From Streptomyces regalis (lineage in GTDB: Bacteria; Actinomycetota; Actinomycetes; Streptomycetales; Streptomycetaceae), in the NCBI RefSeq assembly GCF_001509475.1, contig NZ_LLZG01000187.1:19568-83567 (forward strand): 64,000 nucleotides of DNA, in the 5' to 3' direction. The translations under genes and the position numbers were made by a program. Within the stretch, counting starts at the first letter, position 1, and every line of letters starts with the position of its first letter. Positions 40,143 to 48,623 of this stretch are shown here, in pieces. The notes beneath the pieces are model-generated. The model worked only from the letters and a program-made list of their open reading frames with translations. It was not told the origin of the DNA and made no database searches.

Positions 40143-41984
40143 ATGGGGCACTACAAGTCGAATCTGCGCGACATCGAGTTCAACCTCTTCGAAGTACTCG
40201 GGCGGGACACGCTGTACGGCACCGGCCCGTTCGAGGAGATGGACACCGAGACCGCGAAGAGCATCCTCGAGGAGCTGACCCGCCTCTCCGAGAACGAGCT
40301 GGCGGAGTCCTTCGCGGACGCCGACCGCAACCCGCCGGTCTTCGACCCCGAGACGAACACCGCGCCGGTCCCGGCGTCCTTCAAGAAGAGCTACAAGGCC
40401 TTCATGGACTCCGAGTACTGGCGTCTCGGCCTGTCCGAGGAGATCGGCGGCACCACTGCTCCCCCGTCGCTGATCTGGGCTTACGCGGAGCTGATCCTCG
40501 GCTCGAACCCGGCCGTGTGGATGTACTCCTCCGGCCCGGCGTTCGCCAACATCCTCTTCGAGGAGGGCAACGAGGTCCAGAAGAAGATCGCGAAGATCGC
40601 GGTCGAGAAGACCTGGGGCTCCACCATGGTGCTCACCGAGCCGGACGCCGGCTCGGACGTCGGCGCCGGCCGCACCAAGGCCATCCAGCAGGAGGACGGC
40701 TCCTGGCACATCGAGGGCGTGAAGCGCTTCATCACGTCCGGTGAGCACGACATGGAGGAGAACATCCTCCACTACGTGCTCGCGCGTCCCGAGGGCGCCG
40801 GTCCGGGCACCAAGGGCCTGTCCCTCTTCCTCGTCCCGAAGTACCTCTTCGACTTCGAGACCGGCGAGCTGGGCGAGCGCAACGGCGCCTACGCCACGAA
40901 CGTCGAGCACAAGATGGGCCTGAAGGCCTCCAACACCTGCGAGATGACCTTCGGTGACCGGCACCCCGCCAAGGGCTGGCTGATCGGCGACAAGCACGAC
41001 GGCATCCGCCAGATGTTCCGCATCATCGAGTTCGCCCGCATGATGGTCGGCACGAAGGCGATCTCCACGCTGTCGACGGGCTACCTGAACGCGCTGGAGT
41101 ACGCCAAGGAGCGCGTCCAGGGTCCGGACCTCGCGAACTTCATGGACAAGACCGCGCCGAAGGTCACCATCACCCACCACCCGGACGTGCGCCGCTCGCT
41201 CATGACGCAGAAGGCGTACGCGGAGGGCATGCGCGCGCTGGTGCTCTACACGGCCTCCGTCCAGGACGCCATCGCCGTCAAGGAGGCGACCGGCGAGGAC
41301 GCGAAGACCGAGCACGCGCTGAACGACCTGCTGCTGCCGATCGTCAAGGGCTACGGCTCCGAGAAGGGCTACGAGCAGCTCGCCCAGTCGCTGCAGACGT
41401 TCGGCGGCTCCGGGTTCCTGCAGGAGTACCCGATCGAGCAGTACATCCGCGACGCCAAGATCGACACCCTGTACGAGGGCACGACCGCGATCCAGGGCCA
41501 GGACTTCTTCTTCCGGAAGATCGTCCGCAACCAGGGTGCCGCGCTGAACTCGCTCGCCGAGGACATCAAGAAGTTCCTGGCGCTGGGCACCGGCGGCGAG
41601 GACTTCGCGGGTGCTCGCGAGCACCTGGCCAAGGCCGCCGTCGAGCTGGAGGCCATCGTCGGTCTGATGCTGACCGACCTCGCGGCCACCGAGCAGGACG
41701 TCAAGAACATCTACAAGGTGGGTCTGAACACCACCCGCCTGCTGCTCGCCTCCGGTGACGTCGTCGTCGGCTACCTGCTGCTCAAGGGCGCCGCGATCGC
41801 CGCCGAGAAGCTGGAGACCGCGTCGGCCAAGGCTGTGTCTTCTAAAGATGTGGCGTTCTACACGGGCAAGATCGCGGCGGCGAAGTTCTTCGCGGCCAAC
41901 GTCCTGCCGGGCGTGACCGGTGCGCGCAAGCTCGCCGAGGGTGTCGACCTGGACCTGATGGAGCTGGACGAGGCCGCGTTCTAG
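40143..41984 (+). CDS. Acyl-CoA dehydrogenase (long form)
   Basis: A 613-residue FAD enzyme of beta-oxidation, oxidising acyl-CoA to enoyl-CoA in the cytoplasm. The N-terminal domain ([19 protein letters not shown]) is that of the actinobacterial long family. FAD-binding strands [16 protein letters not shown] and [16 protein letters not shown] follow. The C-terminal helical domain has the catalytic-base region [20 protein letters not shown] (Glu in YEGT) and an extra C-terminal helical module (LEAIVGLML to the end). Stand-alone gene with its own strong terminator. Chain-length preference cannot be told. Confidence 0.93.
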   Translation: MGHYKSNLRDIEFNLFEVLGRDTLYGTGPFEEMDTETAKSILEELTRLSENELAESFADADRNPPVFDPETNTAPVPASFKKSYKAFMDSEYWRLGLSEEIGGTTAPPSLIWAYAELILGSNPAVWMYSSGPAFANILFEEGNEVQKKIAKIAVEKTWGSTMVLTEPDAGSDVGAGRTKAIQQEDGSWHIEGVKRFITSGEHDMEENILHYVLARPEGAGPGTKGLSLFLVPKYLFDFETGELGERNGAYATNVEHKMGLKASNTCEMTFGDRHPAKGWLIGDKHDGIRQMFRIIEFARMMVGTKAISTLSTGYLNALEYAKERVQGPDLANFMDKTAPKVTITHHPDVRRSLMTQKAYAEGMRALVLYTASVQDAIAVKEATGEDAKTEHALNDLLLPIVKGYGSEKGYEQLAQSLQTFGGSGFLQEYPIEQYIRDAKIDTLYEGTTAIQGQDFFFRKIVRNQGAALNSLAEDIKKFLALGTGGEDFAGAREHLAKAAVELEAIVGLMLTDLAATEQDVKNIYKVGLNTTRLLLASGDVVVGYLLLKGAAIAAEKLETASAKAVSSKDVAFYTGKIAAAKFFAANVLPGVTGARKLAEGVDLDLMELDEAAF

Positions 41985-42022
41985 TCAACTCGGTTCCAAG
42001 CGGCAGAAACCCACATCGCCCT

Positions 42023-42064
42023 TACGAGGGCCCGCTCCCGATCGACAGGGAGCGGGCCCTCGTA
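42023..42064. terminator. Long hairpin terminator after the acyl-CoA dehydrogenase
   Basis: Perfect 17-bp stem TACGAGGGCCCGCTCCC (42023-42039) with GGGAGCGGGCCCTCGTA (42048-42064) and an 8-base loop. It ends 19 bases before the next start codon. Confidence 0.9.
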
Positions 42065-42083
42065 CGTCGTTAAGGTGAACCCC

Positions 42084-43382
42084 ATGAGCGAACCCCCCCG
42101 CTTCGACCGCGGCCACACCGACGACCTCATGTCCTTCCTCGCGGCCGGCCCGTCGCCGTACCACGCCGTGGCGAACACCGCCGAACGGCTGGAAAAGGCC
42201 GGCTTCCGACAGGTCGCGGAGACGGACGCCTGGGACGGGACGAGCGGCGGCAAGTACGTGCTGCGCGGTGGCGCGATCGTGGCCTGGTACGTCCCCGAGG
42301 GCGCGGCGCCCCACACGCCGTACCGGATCGTCGGCGCACACACGGACTCCCCCAACCTGCGGGTGAAGCCGCTGCCCGACACCGGGGCGCACGGCTGGCG
42401 GCAGGTGGCCGTGGAGATCTACGGCGGACCGCTGCTCAACTCCTGGCTCGACCGCGACCTGGGCCTGGCGGGCCGGCTGACGCTGCGGGACGGCACGACA
42501 CGGCTGGTGAACGTGGACCGGCCGCTGCTGCGCGTCCCCCAACTCGCCATCCACCTGGACCGTTCCGTGTCGGCGGAGGGGCTCAAGCTCGACAAGCAGC
42601 GGCACCTGCAGCCCATCTGGGGCCTGGGCAACGACGTGCGCGACGGCGATCTGATCGCCTTCCTGGAGGAGACGGCCGGGCTGGCTGCCGGCGAGGTCAC
42701 CGGCTGGGACCTGATGGTCCACTCCGTTGAGCCGCCGGCGTATCTGGGCCGGGACAAGGAGCTGGTCGCGGGCCCGCGCATGGACAACCTGCTGTCCGTG
42801 CACGCGGGCGCGGCGGCGCTGGCCGCGGTGGCCGGCTCGGGCGCCGCACTGCCGTACATCCCGGTGCTGGCCGCCTTCGACCACGAGGAGAACGGCTCGC
42901 AGAGCGACACGGGCGCCGACGGTCCGCTGCTGGGCGGTGTCCTGGAGCGTTCGGTGTTCGCGCGCGGGGGATCGTACGAGGACAAGGCACGTGCCTTCGC
43001 CGGCACCGTCTGTCTCTCCTCCGACACGGGCCACGCGGTCCACCCCAACTACGCGGAGCGCCACGACCCGACGCACCACCCGCGCGTCAACGGCGGGCCG
43101 ATCCTGAAGGTCAACGTCAACAACCGCTACGCGACCGACGGTTCGGGCCGCGCGGTGTGGGCCGCCGCCTGCGAGAAGGCCGACGTCCCCTTCCAGTCCT
43201 TCGTCTCCAACAACTCCATGCCCTGCGGCACGACGATCGGCCCGATCACCGCGGCCCGGCACGGCATCAAGACGGTCGACATCGGTGTGGCGATCCTGTC
43301 GATGCACAGCGCACGGGAGTTGTGCGGCGCGGACGACCCGCACCTGCTGGCGAACCCGTTGGTGGCGTTCCTGCAGGGGTAG
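42084..43382 (+). CDS. M18-family aminopeptidase
   Basis: A 432-residue cytoplasmic zinc aminopeptidase. Metal-binding and catalytic stretches in order: IVGAHTDSPNLRVKP (His and Asp), AAFDHEENGSQS (Asp, catalytic Glu pair), CLSSDTGHAVHPNY and the terminal ILSMHSARELCG (His). These are the aspartyl-aminopeptidase-like M18 signatures. ATG at 42084 is chosen over GTG 42075 because AAGGTG then sits 6 bases upstream. It probably trims acidic or neutral N-terminal residues from peptides. Confidence 0.93.
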   Translation: MSEPPRFDRGHTDDLMSFLAAGPSPYHAVANTAERLEKAGFRQVAETDAWDGTSGGKYVLRGGAIVAWYVPEGAAPHTPYRIVGAHTDSPNLRVKPLPDTGAHGWRQVAVEIYGGPLLNSWLDRDLGLAGRLTLRDGTTRLVNVDRPLLRVPQLAIHLDRSVSAEGLKLDKQRHLQPIWGLGNDVRDGDLIAFLEETAGLAAGEVTGWDLMVHSVEPPAYLGRDKELVAGPRMDNLLSVHAGAAALAAVAGSGAALPYIPVLAAFDHEENGSQSDTGADGPLLGGVLERSVFARGGSYEDKARAFAGTVCLSSDTGHAVHPNYAERHDPTHHPRVNGGPILKVNVNNRYATDGSGRAVWAAACEKADVPFQSFVSNNSMPCGTTIGPITAARHGIKTVDIGVAILSMHSARELCGADDPHLLANPLVAFLQG

Positions 43383-43448
43383 TCGCGCGGGACCGGGGTA
43401 CTCGCCTTCGACCGGAACCACCGGACCCGGACAGGGAGGCGACAACTC

Positions 43449-43732
43449 ATGGGCCGGTGGGGGTCCCCCCATGCCTTTAAGGCTATGGGGGAGGGTGCAT
43501 CATCCTCATCGCCGTGGGAGCCATCCTCACGTTCGCGACCGACTGGGAGATGCAGGGTGTCAATCTCGACCTCGTCGGGATCATCCTGATGATCGTCGGA
43601 CTCATCGGAACCACGACGTTCAGCAGCATCGCCCGGCGTCGGCGTGTGGTGGTGCCGCCGTCGACACCGGTCGTCGACGAGACCGGACACCACCACAGGC
43701 GGGACGGCTACAGCGACGGTTACGGCGTCTGA
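43449..43732 (+). pseudogene. DUF6458 membrane protein gene with a palindromic repeat inserted after codon 2
   Basis: The body reads GCIILIAVGAILTFATDWEMQGVNLDLVGIILMIVGLIGTTTFSSIARRRRVVVPP, a two-helix DUF6458 protein that in relatives starts MGLGGCIIL. Here ATG GGC at 43449, with AGGGAGG 9 bases upstream, is separated from the GCIIL codons by a palindromic element that adds about 32 bases (not a multiple of three) and carries an in-frame TAA at 43478-43480. The expected start is therefore out of frame. A GTG at 43514 could restart a product lacking half of the first helix, but it has no ribosome site. Probably inactive or poorly translated; the 3' end overlaps the convergent NHL gene by 13 bp. 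Confidence 0.65.
43458..43495. repeat. Streptomyces-type palindromic repeat (hairpin element)
   Basis: The element begins tgggggtccccccatgcc and ends ggctatgggggaggg around tttaa. The palindrome GCCTTTAAGGC is flanked by CCCCCCAT and ATGGGGG with one bulged T, so it folds as a long hairpin; GGGGGTCCCCC gives an alternative fold. The ends (GGGGGTCCCCCC and GGGGGAGGG) match a short intergenic repeat family common in Streptomyces. Here it lies within the 5' coding region of a DUF6458 gene. Confidence 0.75.
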
Positions 43733-45576
43733 GCGTCCATCCCCGCAAGCACCAGCGGCAGGCGAGGCGTGCCGGTCTCCACGAGGCGGACCGGCACGCC
43801 CCAGTCCTGCTGGTGGACATGGCAGGCGGGGTACTCGTTGGCGCCCGCGGCGGAGCCGCTGTTTGCTGCTGTGTCGTCGCAGGACGCCGCCATCGCCGAG
43901 ACGTGCAGTACGCCTTCGGGGACGGCAGGGTTGAGCTCCAGGATGCGGGCGAGATCGGTGTCCGCGCCCTCACCGGCGAGCAGCAGCTCGGGCGGCGTCG
44001 ACGAGACCAGCAGGCGTGTCGAGGGGCCGTACCGCGTGTCCAGCTTCTGGCCCGCGGGCGCCTCGAAGATCACGTCCAACTGGAGCTTGCCCGGCGCGAC
44101 TTCGGTGGCGGCGCGCTGAGTGCGATGGGCGACCGCCTCGACGCGTACGGCCTCCTCGGGCAGGCGCAACCGGGTCAGCCGGTGCCGGGCCGACTCCACG
44201 ACCAAGATGTCGTCGCCGACCAGCACCGCGTCGCTCGGCTCGCGCAGATCCGTGGCCAGGGTGGTGACTTCGCCGGTCGCGGGGTCGTAGCGGCGCAGGG
44301 CGTGGTTGTAGGTGTCGCTGACCGCGACCGAGCCGTCGGGGAGTGCCGTGACGCCCAACGGGTGCTGAAGCAGGGCCTGTTCGGCGGCGCCGTCGCGGTG
44401 GCCGAAGTCGAAGAGGCCGGTACCGACTGCGGTGTGGACGATGCCTTCGACGTCCACCCAGCGCAGGGCACTGGTCTCGGAGTCGGCGAGCCAGAGGCGC
44501 TCCCCGTCGCGGGAGACCGCGAGGCCCGACGGCTGGGCGAACCAGGCCTCGGTGGCGGGGCCGTCGACGAGGCCCTCGTTGGTGGTGCCGGCGGTGACGG
44601 AGACGGTGCCGTCGGCCGGGTCGTACGCCCACAGCTGGTGGACGCCGGCCATGGCGATCCAGAGCCGGTCGTTCCACCAGGCGACGTCCCAGGGTGAGGA
44701 GAGTTTGACGTCCCTCGCGGGACCCGAGGTGGCCTCTCCCTGCATCCACTGGAAGCCCGTCCCGGCGAGGGTCGTGGTCCGGCCTGTCTCGGGATCGAAG
44801 CGCCGGATCAGGTGGTTCACCGTGTCGGCGACCGCCACGGCCCCGTCCGGCAGGAGGGCCAGTCCCTGCGGCTCCTGGAACCGCGCCCGGTCCGGGTCGC
44901 CGTCCGTGGCGCCACGACTGCCCTGACCGATCCGCCGCACGACCGTCTCCCCGTCCGCCGCCAGCTCCACCAGCTGATGCCGGGTCGTGTCGCTGACCAG
45001 GAAGTTCCCGCTCGGCAGCAGCAGGGCCTTGCCCGGGAAGCGCAGCACCGTCGGCTCCGGCTCCGGCGCCACGTACGGCCCGTCGCCGCGCCGCAACGTG
45101 CCCTTCGCCTCGTGCTCGGCCTCCAGCTCCGTCACCAGGCGCTCGATGGCGTGCACATGGCCCTCACCGGCGTGCTGCGCGACGACGTAGCCCTCCGGGT
45201 CGATCACGACGAGCGTCGGCCAGGCCCGCACCGCGTACTGCCTCCAGGTGGCGAGCTCGGGGTCGTCGAGAACGGGATGCCCGACGCCGTACCGCTCCAC
45301 GGCGTCGACGACCGCCCGGTGCTCGGCCTCGTGCACGAACTTCGGCGAGTGCACCCCGATCACGACCATCGTGTCCCGGTGCTTGTCCTCCAACTCCCTG
45401 AGCTCGTCCAGGACGTGCAGGCAGTTGATGCAGCAGAACGTCCAGAAGTCCAGGATCACGATGCGTCCGCGCAGGTCAGCGAGGCCGTACGGGCGGCCGC
45501 CCGTGTTCAGCCAGCCGCCCTTGCCGATCAGCTCGGGGGCGCGGACGCGGACGCGGCGGGGTGCGGAGTCGCTCAT
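43720..45576 (-). CDS. Thioredoxin-like plus NHL-repeat protein
   Basis: A 618-residue protein: thioredoxin-like domain (residues about 12-150) with VILDFWTFCCINCLHVLDEL, where Cys49-Ile-Asn-Cys52 is the redox pair, followed by an NHL propeller (about 185-500: GNFLVSDTTRHQLVEL, DGAVAVADTVNHLIRRFDPETG, DGSVAVSDTYNHALRRYDP). A C-terminal domain ends with ANEYPACHVHQQDWGVPVR, whose Cys and His are conserved. No signal peptide. Just before this C-terminal motif the sequence SGSAAG (residues 573-578) is encoded by a 19-bp repeat also found in an unrelated gene at 48135. The fusion is widespread, and its redox partner is unknown. Confidence 0.9.
   Translation of the reverse strand: MSDSAPRRVRVRAPELIGKGGWLNTGGRPYGLADLRGRIVILDFWTFCCINCLHVLDELRELEDKHRDTMVVIGVHSPKFVHEAEHRAVVDAVERYGVGHPVLDDPELATWRQYAVRAWPTLVVIDPEGYVVAQHAGEGHVHAIERLVTELEAEHEAKGTLRRGDGPYVAPEPEPTVLRFPGKALLLPSGNFLVSDTTRHQLVELAADGETVVRRIGQGSRGATDGDPDRARFQEPQGLALLPDGAVAVADTVNHLIRRFDPETGRTTTLAGTGFQWMQGEATSGPARDVKLSSPWDVAWWNDRLWIAMAGVHQLWAYDPADGTVSVTAGTTNEGLVDGPATEAWFAQPSGLAVSRDGERLWLADSETSALRWVDVEGIVHTAVGTGLFDFGHRDGAAEQALLQHPLGVTALPDGSVAVSDTYNHALRRYDPATGEVTTLATDLREPSDAVLVGDDILVVESARHRLTRLRLPEEAVRVEAVAHRTQRAATEVAPGKLQLDVIFEAPAGQKLDTRYGPSTRLLVSSTPPELLLAGEGADTDLARILELNPAVPEGVLHVSAMAASCDDTAANSGSAAGANEYPACHVHQQDWGVPVRLVETGTPRLPLVLAGMDAQTP
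43844..43862 (-). repeat. 19-bp palindrome-containing repeat, copy 1 (inside NHL gene)
   Basis: On the coding strand: ACAGCGGCTCCGCCGCGGG, containing the near-palindrome GCGGCTCCGCCGC. Identical to 48135-48153 in the carbon-nitrogen hydrolase gene, same orientation relative to coding. It encodes SGSAAG in both proteins. Confidence 0.85.
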
Positions 45577-45605
45577 GGATCCAGGGTGCCACCCGGGACC
45601 GACAG

Positions 45606-45998
45606 TCAGATCAGCGCGTGCCCGGTGGTGGCGTCCACATGGTCCGGCACCTCGTCGTGCCGATCGCCGACCGTGGAGGTGCCGGTGGGCTCCAGGAGCA
45701 GGATGTCAGTGGGGACGGGCGCGTAGGGCTTGTGCTCGACACCGCGCGGGACGGTGAAGACGGACAGCTTCGGCAGGACGACCGTGCGCTCGCCGGCCGG
45801 CTCCCGCAGGGAGATGTGCAGCTCGCCGTCGAGGACCAGGAAGAACTCGTCGGTGTCGTCGTGGACGTGCCAGAGGTGCTCGCCCTCGACGTGGGTGATC
45901 CGGACGTCGTAGTCATTGACGGTGGCGGCGATGCGCGGGCTCCACTGCTCGGTGAAGGAGACGAGGGCGGCGGGCAGGGAGACGGGTTCGTTGGTCAT
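45606..45998 (-). CDS. Cupin-domain protein
   Basis: A 130-residue single cupin: HVEGEHLWHVHDDTDEFFLVLDGELHISLRE carries the HxH-x4-E metal motif, and LPKLSVFTVPRGVEHKPYAP the second motif with Gly and His. Likely a small metal-dependent enzyme or sugar/ligand-binding protein; no substrate evident. It is divergent from the GlxA regulator 52 bases away and may be its target. Confidence 0.88.
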   Translation of the reverse strand: MTNEPVSLPAALVSFTEQWSPRIAATVNDYDVRITHVEGEHLWHVHDDTDEFFLVLDGELHISLREPAGERTVVLPKLSVFTVPRGVEHKPYAPVPTDILLLEPTGTSTVGDRHDEVPDHVDATTGHALI

Positions 45999-46050
45999 GC
46001 CGTCATCGTGCGGGTGGCCGGGGGCGGCACACGAGTGCTAGGAATCGCAT

Positions 46051-47052
46051 ATGCCGCAAGGATCCTCTCAGCATCGTCCGCATCGGGTGGCCGTGATCGT
46101 CGACGAGGGCACCAACCCCTTCGAGGTGGGCGTCGCCACCGAGCTGTTCGGGCTGCCCCGGCCCGAACTGGGGCTGCCCGGGCCGCTGTACGAGGTGACG
46201 CTGTGCACGCCCGCGCGCGTGGTGCGCATGAACCACGGGTTCTTCTCGATGACCGGTACGCCCGGACTGGAGGCCGTGGACAGCGCGGACACCCTCGTGG
46301 TGCCGGGGCGTCCCGACAACGTCGTCCCGCGCGGCGCCGACGTCCTGGACGCCATTCGCCGTGCGCACGCGCGCGGGGCGCGCATCCTGAGCTTCTGCAC
46401 GGGCAGCTTCGCGCTCGCCGAGGCCGGACTGCTCGACGAGCGCCGGGCCACCACCCACTGGATGTGGGCCGACGCCTTCCGCGAGCTGCATCCGCGGGTG
46501 CTGCTGGAGCCCGACGTGCTCTTCGTCGACGAGGGGCAGATCCTCACCGCGGCGGGCAGCGCCGCCGCGCTCGATCTGGGCCTGTACATCATCCGGCGCG
46601 ACCACGGCGCCGAGATCGCCAACGCGGTGTCCCGACGGCTCCTCTTCGCCGCCCACCGGGACGGCGGGCAGCGGCAGTTCGTGGAGCGGCCGGTGCCGGA
46701 CGTGCCCGAGGAGTCGCTCGCGCCCCTGCTGGCGTGGGCGCAGGAGCGGCTGGGCGAGCCGCTCACGGTGGCCGACCTGGCGGCGCGCGCGTCGGTGTCG
46801 CCGGCCACGCTCCACCGGCGCTTCCGCACCCAGCTCGGCACGACACCGCTGGCCTGGCTGACGGGTGAACGGGTGGCGCTGGCCTGCCGGCTCATCGAGC
46901 GGGGCGAGGAACGGCTGGACGTGGTGGCGGCGCGCAGCGGGCTCGGCACCGCGGCGAACCTCCGCGCGCGCGTGCGGCGCGAGACCGGGCTCAGCCCGTC
47001 GGCCTACAGGCGGCGTTTCGGACCGGCCGGCGGGGAACCCCTCGTCTCATGA
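46051..47052 (+). CDS. GlxA-family (DJ-1/PfpI plus AraC HTH) transcriptional regulator
   Basis: A 333-residue regulator: DJ-1/PfpI-like domain at about 8-180 (VAVIVDEGTNPFEVGVATELFG, LVVPGRPDNV, ILSFCTGSFALAEAGLLDERRATTHW, whose Cys occupies the elbow position) and an AraC-type double HTH at about 225-325 (LTVADLAARASVSPATLHRRFRTQLG, LDVVAARSGLGTAANLRARVRRETGLSPSAYRRRF). Members respond to small metabolites such as amines. Its stop overlaps the start of the LURP-one gene (ATGA), so both are co-translated. Confidence 0.92.
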   Translation: MPQGSSQHRPHRVAVIVDEGTNPFEVGVATELFGLPRPELGLPGPLYEVTLCTPARVVRMNHGFFSMTGTPGLEAVDSADTLVVPGRPDNVVPRGADVLDAIRRAHARGARILSFCTGSFALAEAGLLDERRATTHWMWADAFRELHPRVLLEPDVLFVDEGQILTAAGSAAALDLGLYIIRRDHGAEIANAVSRRLLFAAHRDGGQRQFVERPVPDVPEESLAPLLAWAQERLGEPLTVADLAARASVSPATLHRRFRTQLGTTPLAWLTGERVALACRLIERGEERLDVVAARSGLGTAANLRARVRRETGLSPSAYRRRFGPAGGEPLVS

Positions 47053-47549
47053 GATTCCTCGTACGCGACCGGCTCCTCGGCTTCGGTGACGACTACTGGA
47101 TCGAGGACGACCAGGGCAACAAGGTGTACCTCGTCGACGGCAAGGCGATGCGGCTGCGGGACACCTTCGAGCTGAAGGACACCCAGGGGCGCGTCCTCAT
47201 CGACATCCACCAGAAGATGTTCGCCCTGCGCGACACGATGGTGATCGAGCGGGACGGCGGCCCCCTCGCGACGATCCGCCGCAAGCGGCTGTCCCTGCTG
47301 CGCAACCACTACCGCGTGTCCCTGGCGGACGGCAGCACGGACCTCGACGTCAGCGGCAAGATCCACGACCGGGAGTTCGCCGTCGAGTACGACGGCGAGT
47401 TGCTGGCCGTCGTCTCCCGCCGCTGGCTGCATGTGCGGGAGACCTACGGCGTGGACGTCGTACGGGACGACGCGGATCCGGCGCTGCTGATCGCGGTGGC
47501 GGTGTGTGTGATCCACCTGGCTGAGAAGGAGCGGCGGGACGACGACTGA
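47049..47549 (+). CDS. LURP-one-related protein
   Basis: A 166-residue protein of the LURP-one/Tubby-like fold, 12 beta strands around a helix: MRFLVRDRLLGFGDDYWIEDDQGNKVYLVDGKAMRLRDTF, TLIDIHQKMFALRDTM, KRLSLLRNHYRVSL and a final hydrophobic helix (PALLIAVAVCVIHLA). Family members bind phospholipids in eukaryotes; bacterial roles are unknown. Four-base overlap with the GlxA regulator. Three 15-bp tandem repeats begin at its last codons. Confidence 0.88.
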   Translation: MRFLVRDRLLGFGDDYWIEDDQGNKVYLVDGKAMRLRDTFELKDTQGRVLIDIHQKMFALRDTMVIERDGGPLATIRRKRLSLLRNHYRVSLADGSTDLDVSGKIHDREFAVEYDGELLAVVSRRWLHVRETYGVDVVRDDADPALLIAVAVCVIHLAEKERRDDD

Positions 47550-47587
47550 CAGGGCAACGACTGACGGGGCGCCGACTGACGGGGCGA
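47543..47587. repeat. 15-bp tandem repeat, three units
   Basis: CGACTGACAGGGCAA, CGACTGACGGGGCGC and CGACTGACGGGGCGA follow head to tail, the first containing the LURP-one stop codon (47547-47549). Each unit carries a TGA in that frame. Confidence 0.85.
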
Positions 47588-47602
47588 GCCCTCAGCGGCC
47601 CC

Positions 47603-48421
47603 TCAGCGGCGCGGTGCCGCGAGCCCCAGCACCCGGTCCTTCAGCGCCGGGAACTGATCCCGCGTCACCGCGACCTTCCCCGGGTCGAACTCCACCGTGA
47701 GGACCTGCTCCCCCGCACCGGCCTGTGCCAGCACCTCGCCCCACGGATCGACCACGATCGAGTGACCGGCCTGCGGAACTCCGGCATGCGTCCCGGCCGT
47801 TCCACAGGCGAGCACGAACGCCTGGTTCTCCACCGCCCGCGCCTGAGCCAGTAGCGTCCAGTGCGCCCGGCGGCGCTCCGGCCAGCCCGCCGGAATGACC
47901 AGAGTCTCGGCGCCGGCGTCGACGAGGCCGCGGAACAACTCGGGGAAACGGAGGTCGTAGCAGGTGGCCACACCCAGGACGGTCTCGGGCAGACGCACCG
48001 TCACCAGTTCCTCGCCCGCGCCCATCAGCACGGCCTCGCCCTTGTCGAAGCCGAACCGATGGATCTTTCGGTACGCGGCGGCCAGATCACCGGAGGGGGA
48101 GAAGACGAGAGAGGTGTTGTAGAGCGGCCCGTCCCCCGCGGCGGAGCCGCTGTCGGATGACGTTCGCTCGGGAATCGAGCCCGCGTGCAGCCACACGCCC
48201 GCATCACTCGCGGCCTTGGCCATCGCCTCGTACGTCGGCCCTTCGAGCGGCTCGGCCTCGCTGCCGAACTCCTCGTAGGCGAACGCCCCGGTGGTCCACA
48301 GCTCGGGCAGCACCACCAGATCCGCCCCGGCCTGTTCCCGTACCAGCGAGGCAACCCTCACCCGACGCGATTCGACCGATTCGCCCTCATTGACGTCGAT
48401 CTGGAGCAGAGAGGCGCGCAC
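47603..48421 (-). CDS. Carbon-nitrogen hydrolase (nitrilase superfamily, NIT2-like)
   Basis: A 272-residue enzyme with the triad Glu40 (VVLPELW), Lys119 (YRKIHRFGF) and Cys154 (GVATCYDLRFPELFR). This sub-pattern is of the omega-amidase/deaminated glutathione amidase branch, hydrolysing small amides in the cytoplasm. GTG at 48421 gives MRASLLQIDVNEGE, the usual start; a longer frame begins 21 codons upstream. Between strands, SGSAAG (residues 91-96) is encoded by a 19-bp repeat shared with the NHL gene, in a loop between PERTSSD and DGPLYNTS, so the insertion is tolerated. Confidence 0.9.
   Translation of the reverse strand: MRASLLQIDVNEGESVESRRVRVASLVREQAGADLVVLPELWTTGAFAYEEFGSEAEPLEGPTYEAMAKAASDAGVWLHAGSIPERTSSDSGSAAGDGPLYNTSLVFSPSGDLAAAYRKIHRFGFDKGEAVLMGAGEELVTVRLPETVLGVATCYDLRFPELFRGLVDAGAETLVIPAGWPERRRAHWTLLAQARAVENQAFVLACGTAGTHAGVPQAGHSIVVDPWGEVLAQAGAGEQVLTVEFDPGKVAVTRDQFPALKDRVLGLAAPRR
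48135..48153 (-). repeat. 19-bp palindrome-containing repeat, copy 2 (inside the nitrilase-family gene)
   Basis: Coding-strand ACAGCGGCTCCGCCGCGGG, identical to 43844-43862. In frame, encoding SGSAAG. Confidence 0.85.
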
Positions 48422-48623
48422 ACTACCACCGTCCTGGCATTCGAGCGGTCCACACGGGCTTCCACACAGGCCTACGATCGTCACACGAAAGCACTGCCGG
48501 GGTGCCTCACAGCAGCGTAACTTAGCGTTTCAAGACACCCGCCGACAGCAGCCGCCGCCCACTGGCACCGCCGCCAGCACCTGCCCGCGTACCGACGTTC
48601 CAACCGCCGAGGGGTCCCGTTCC

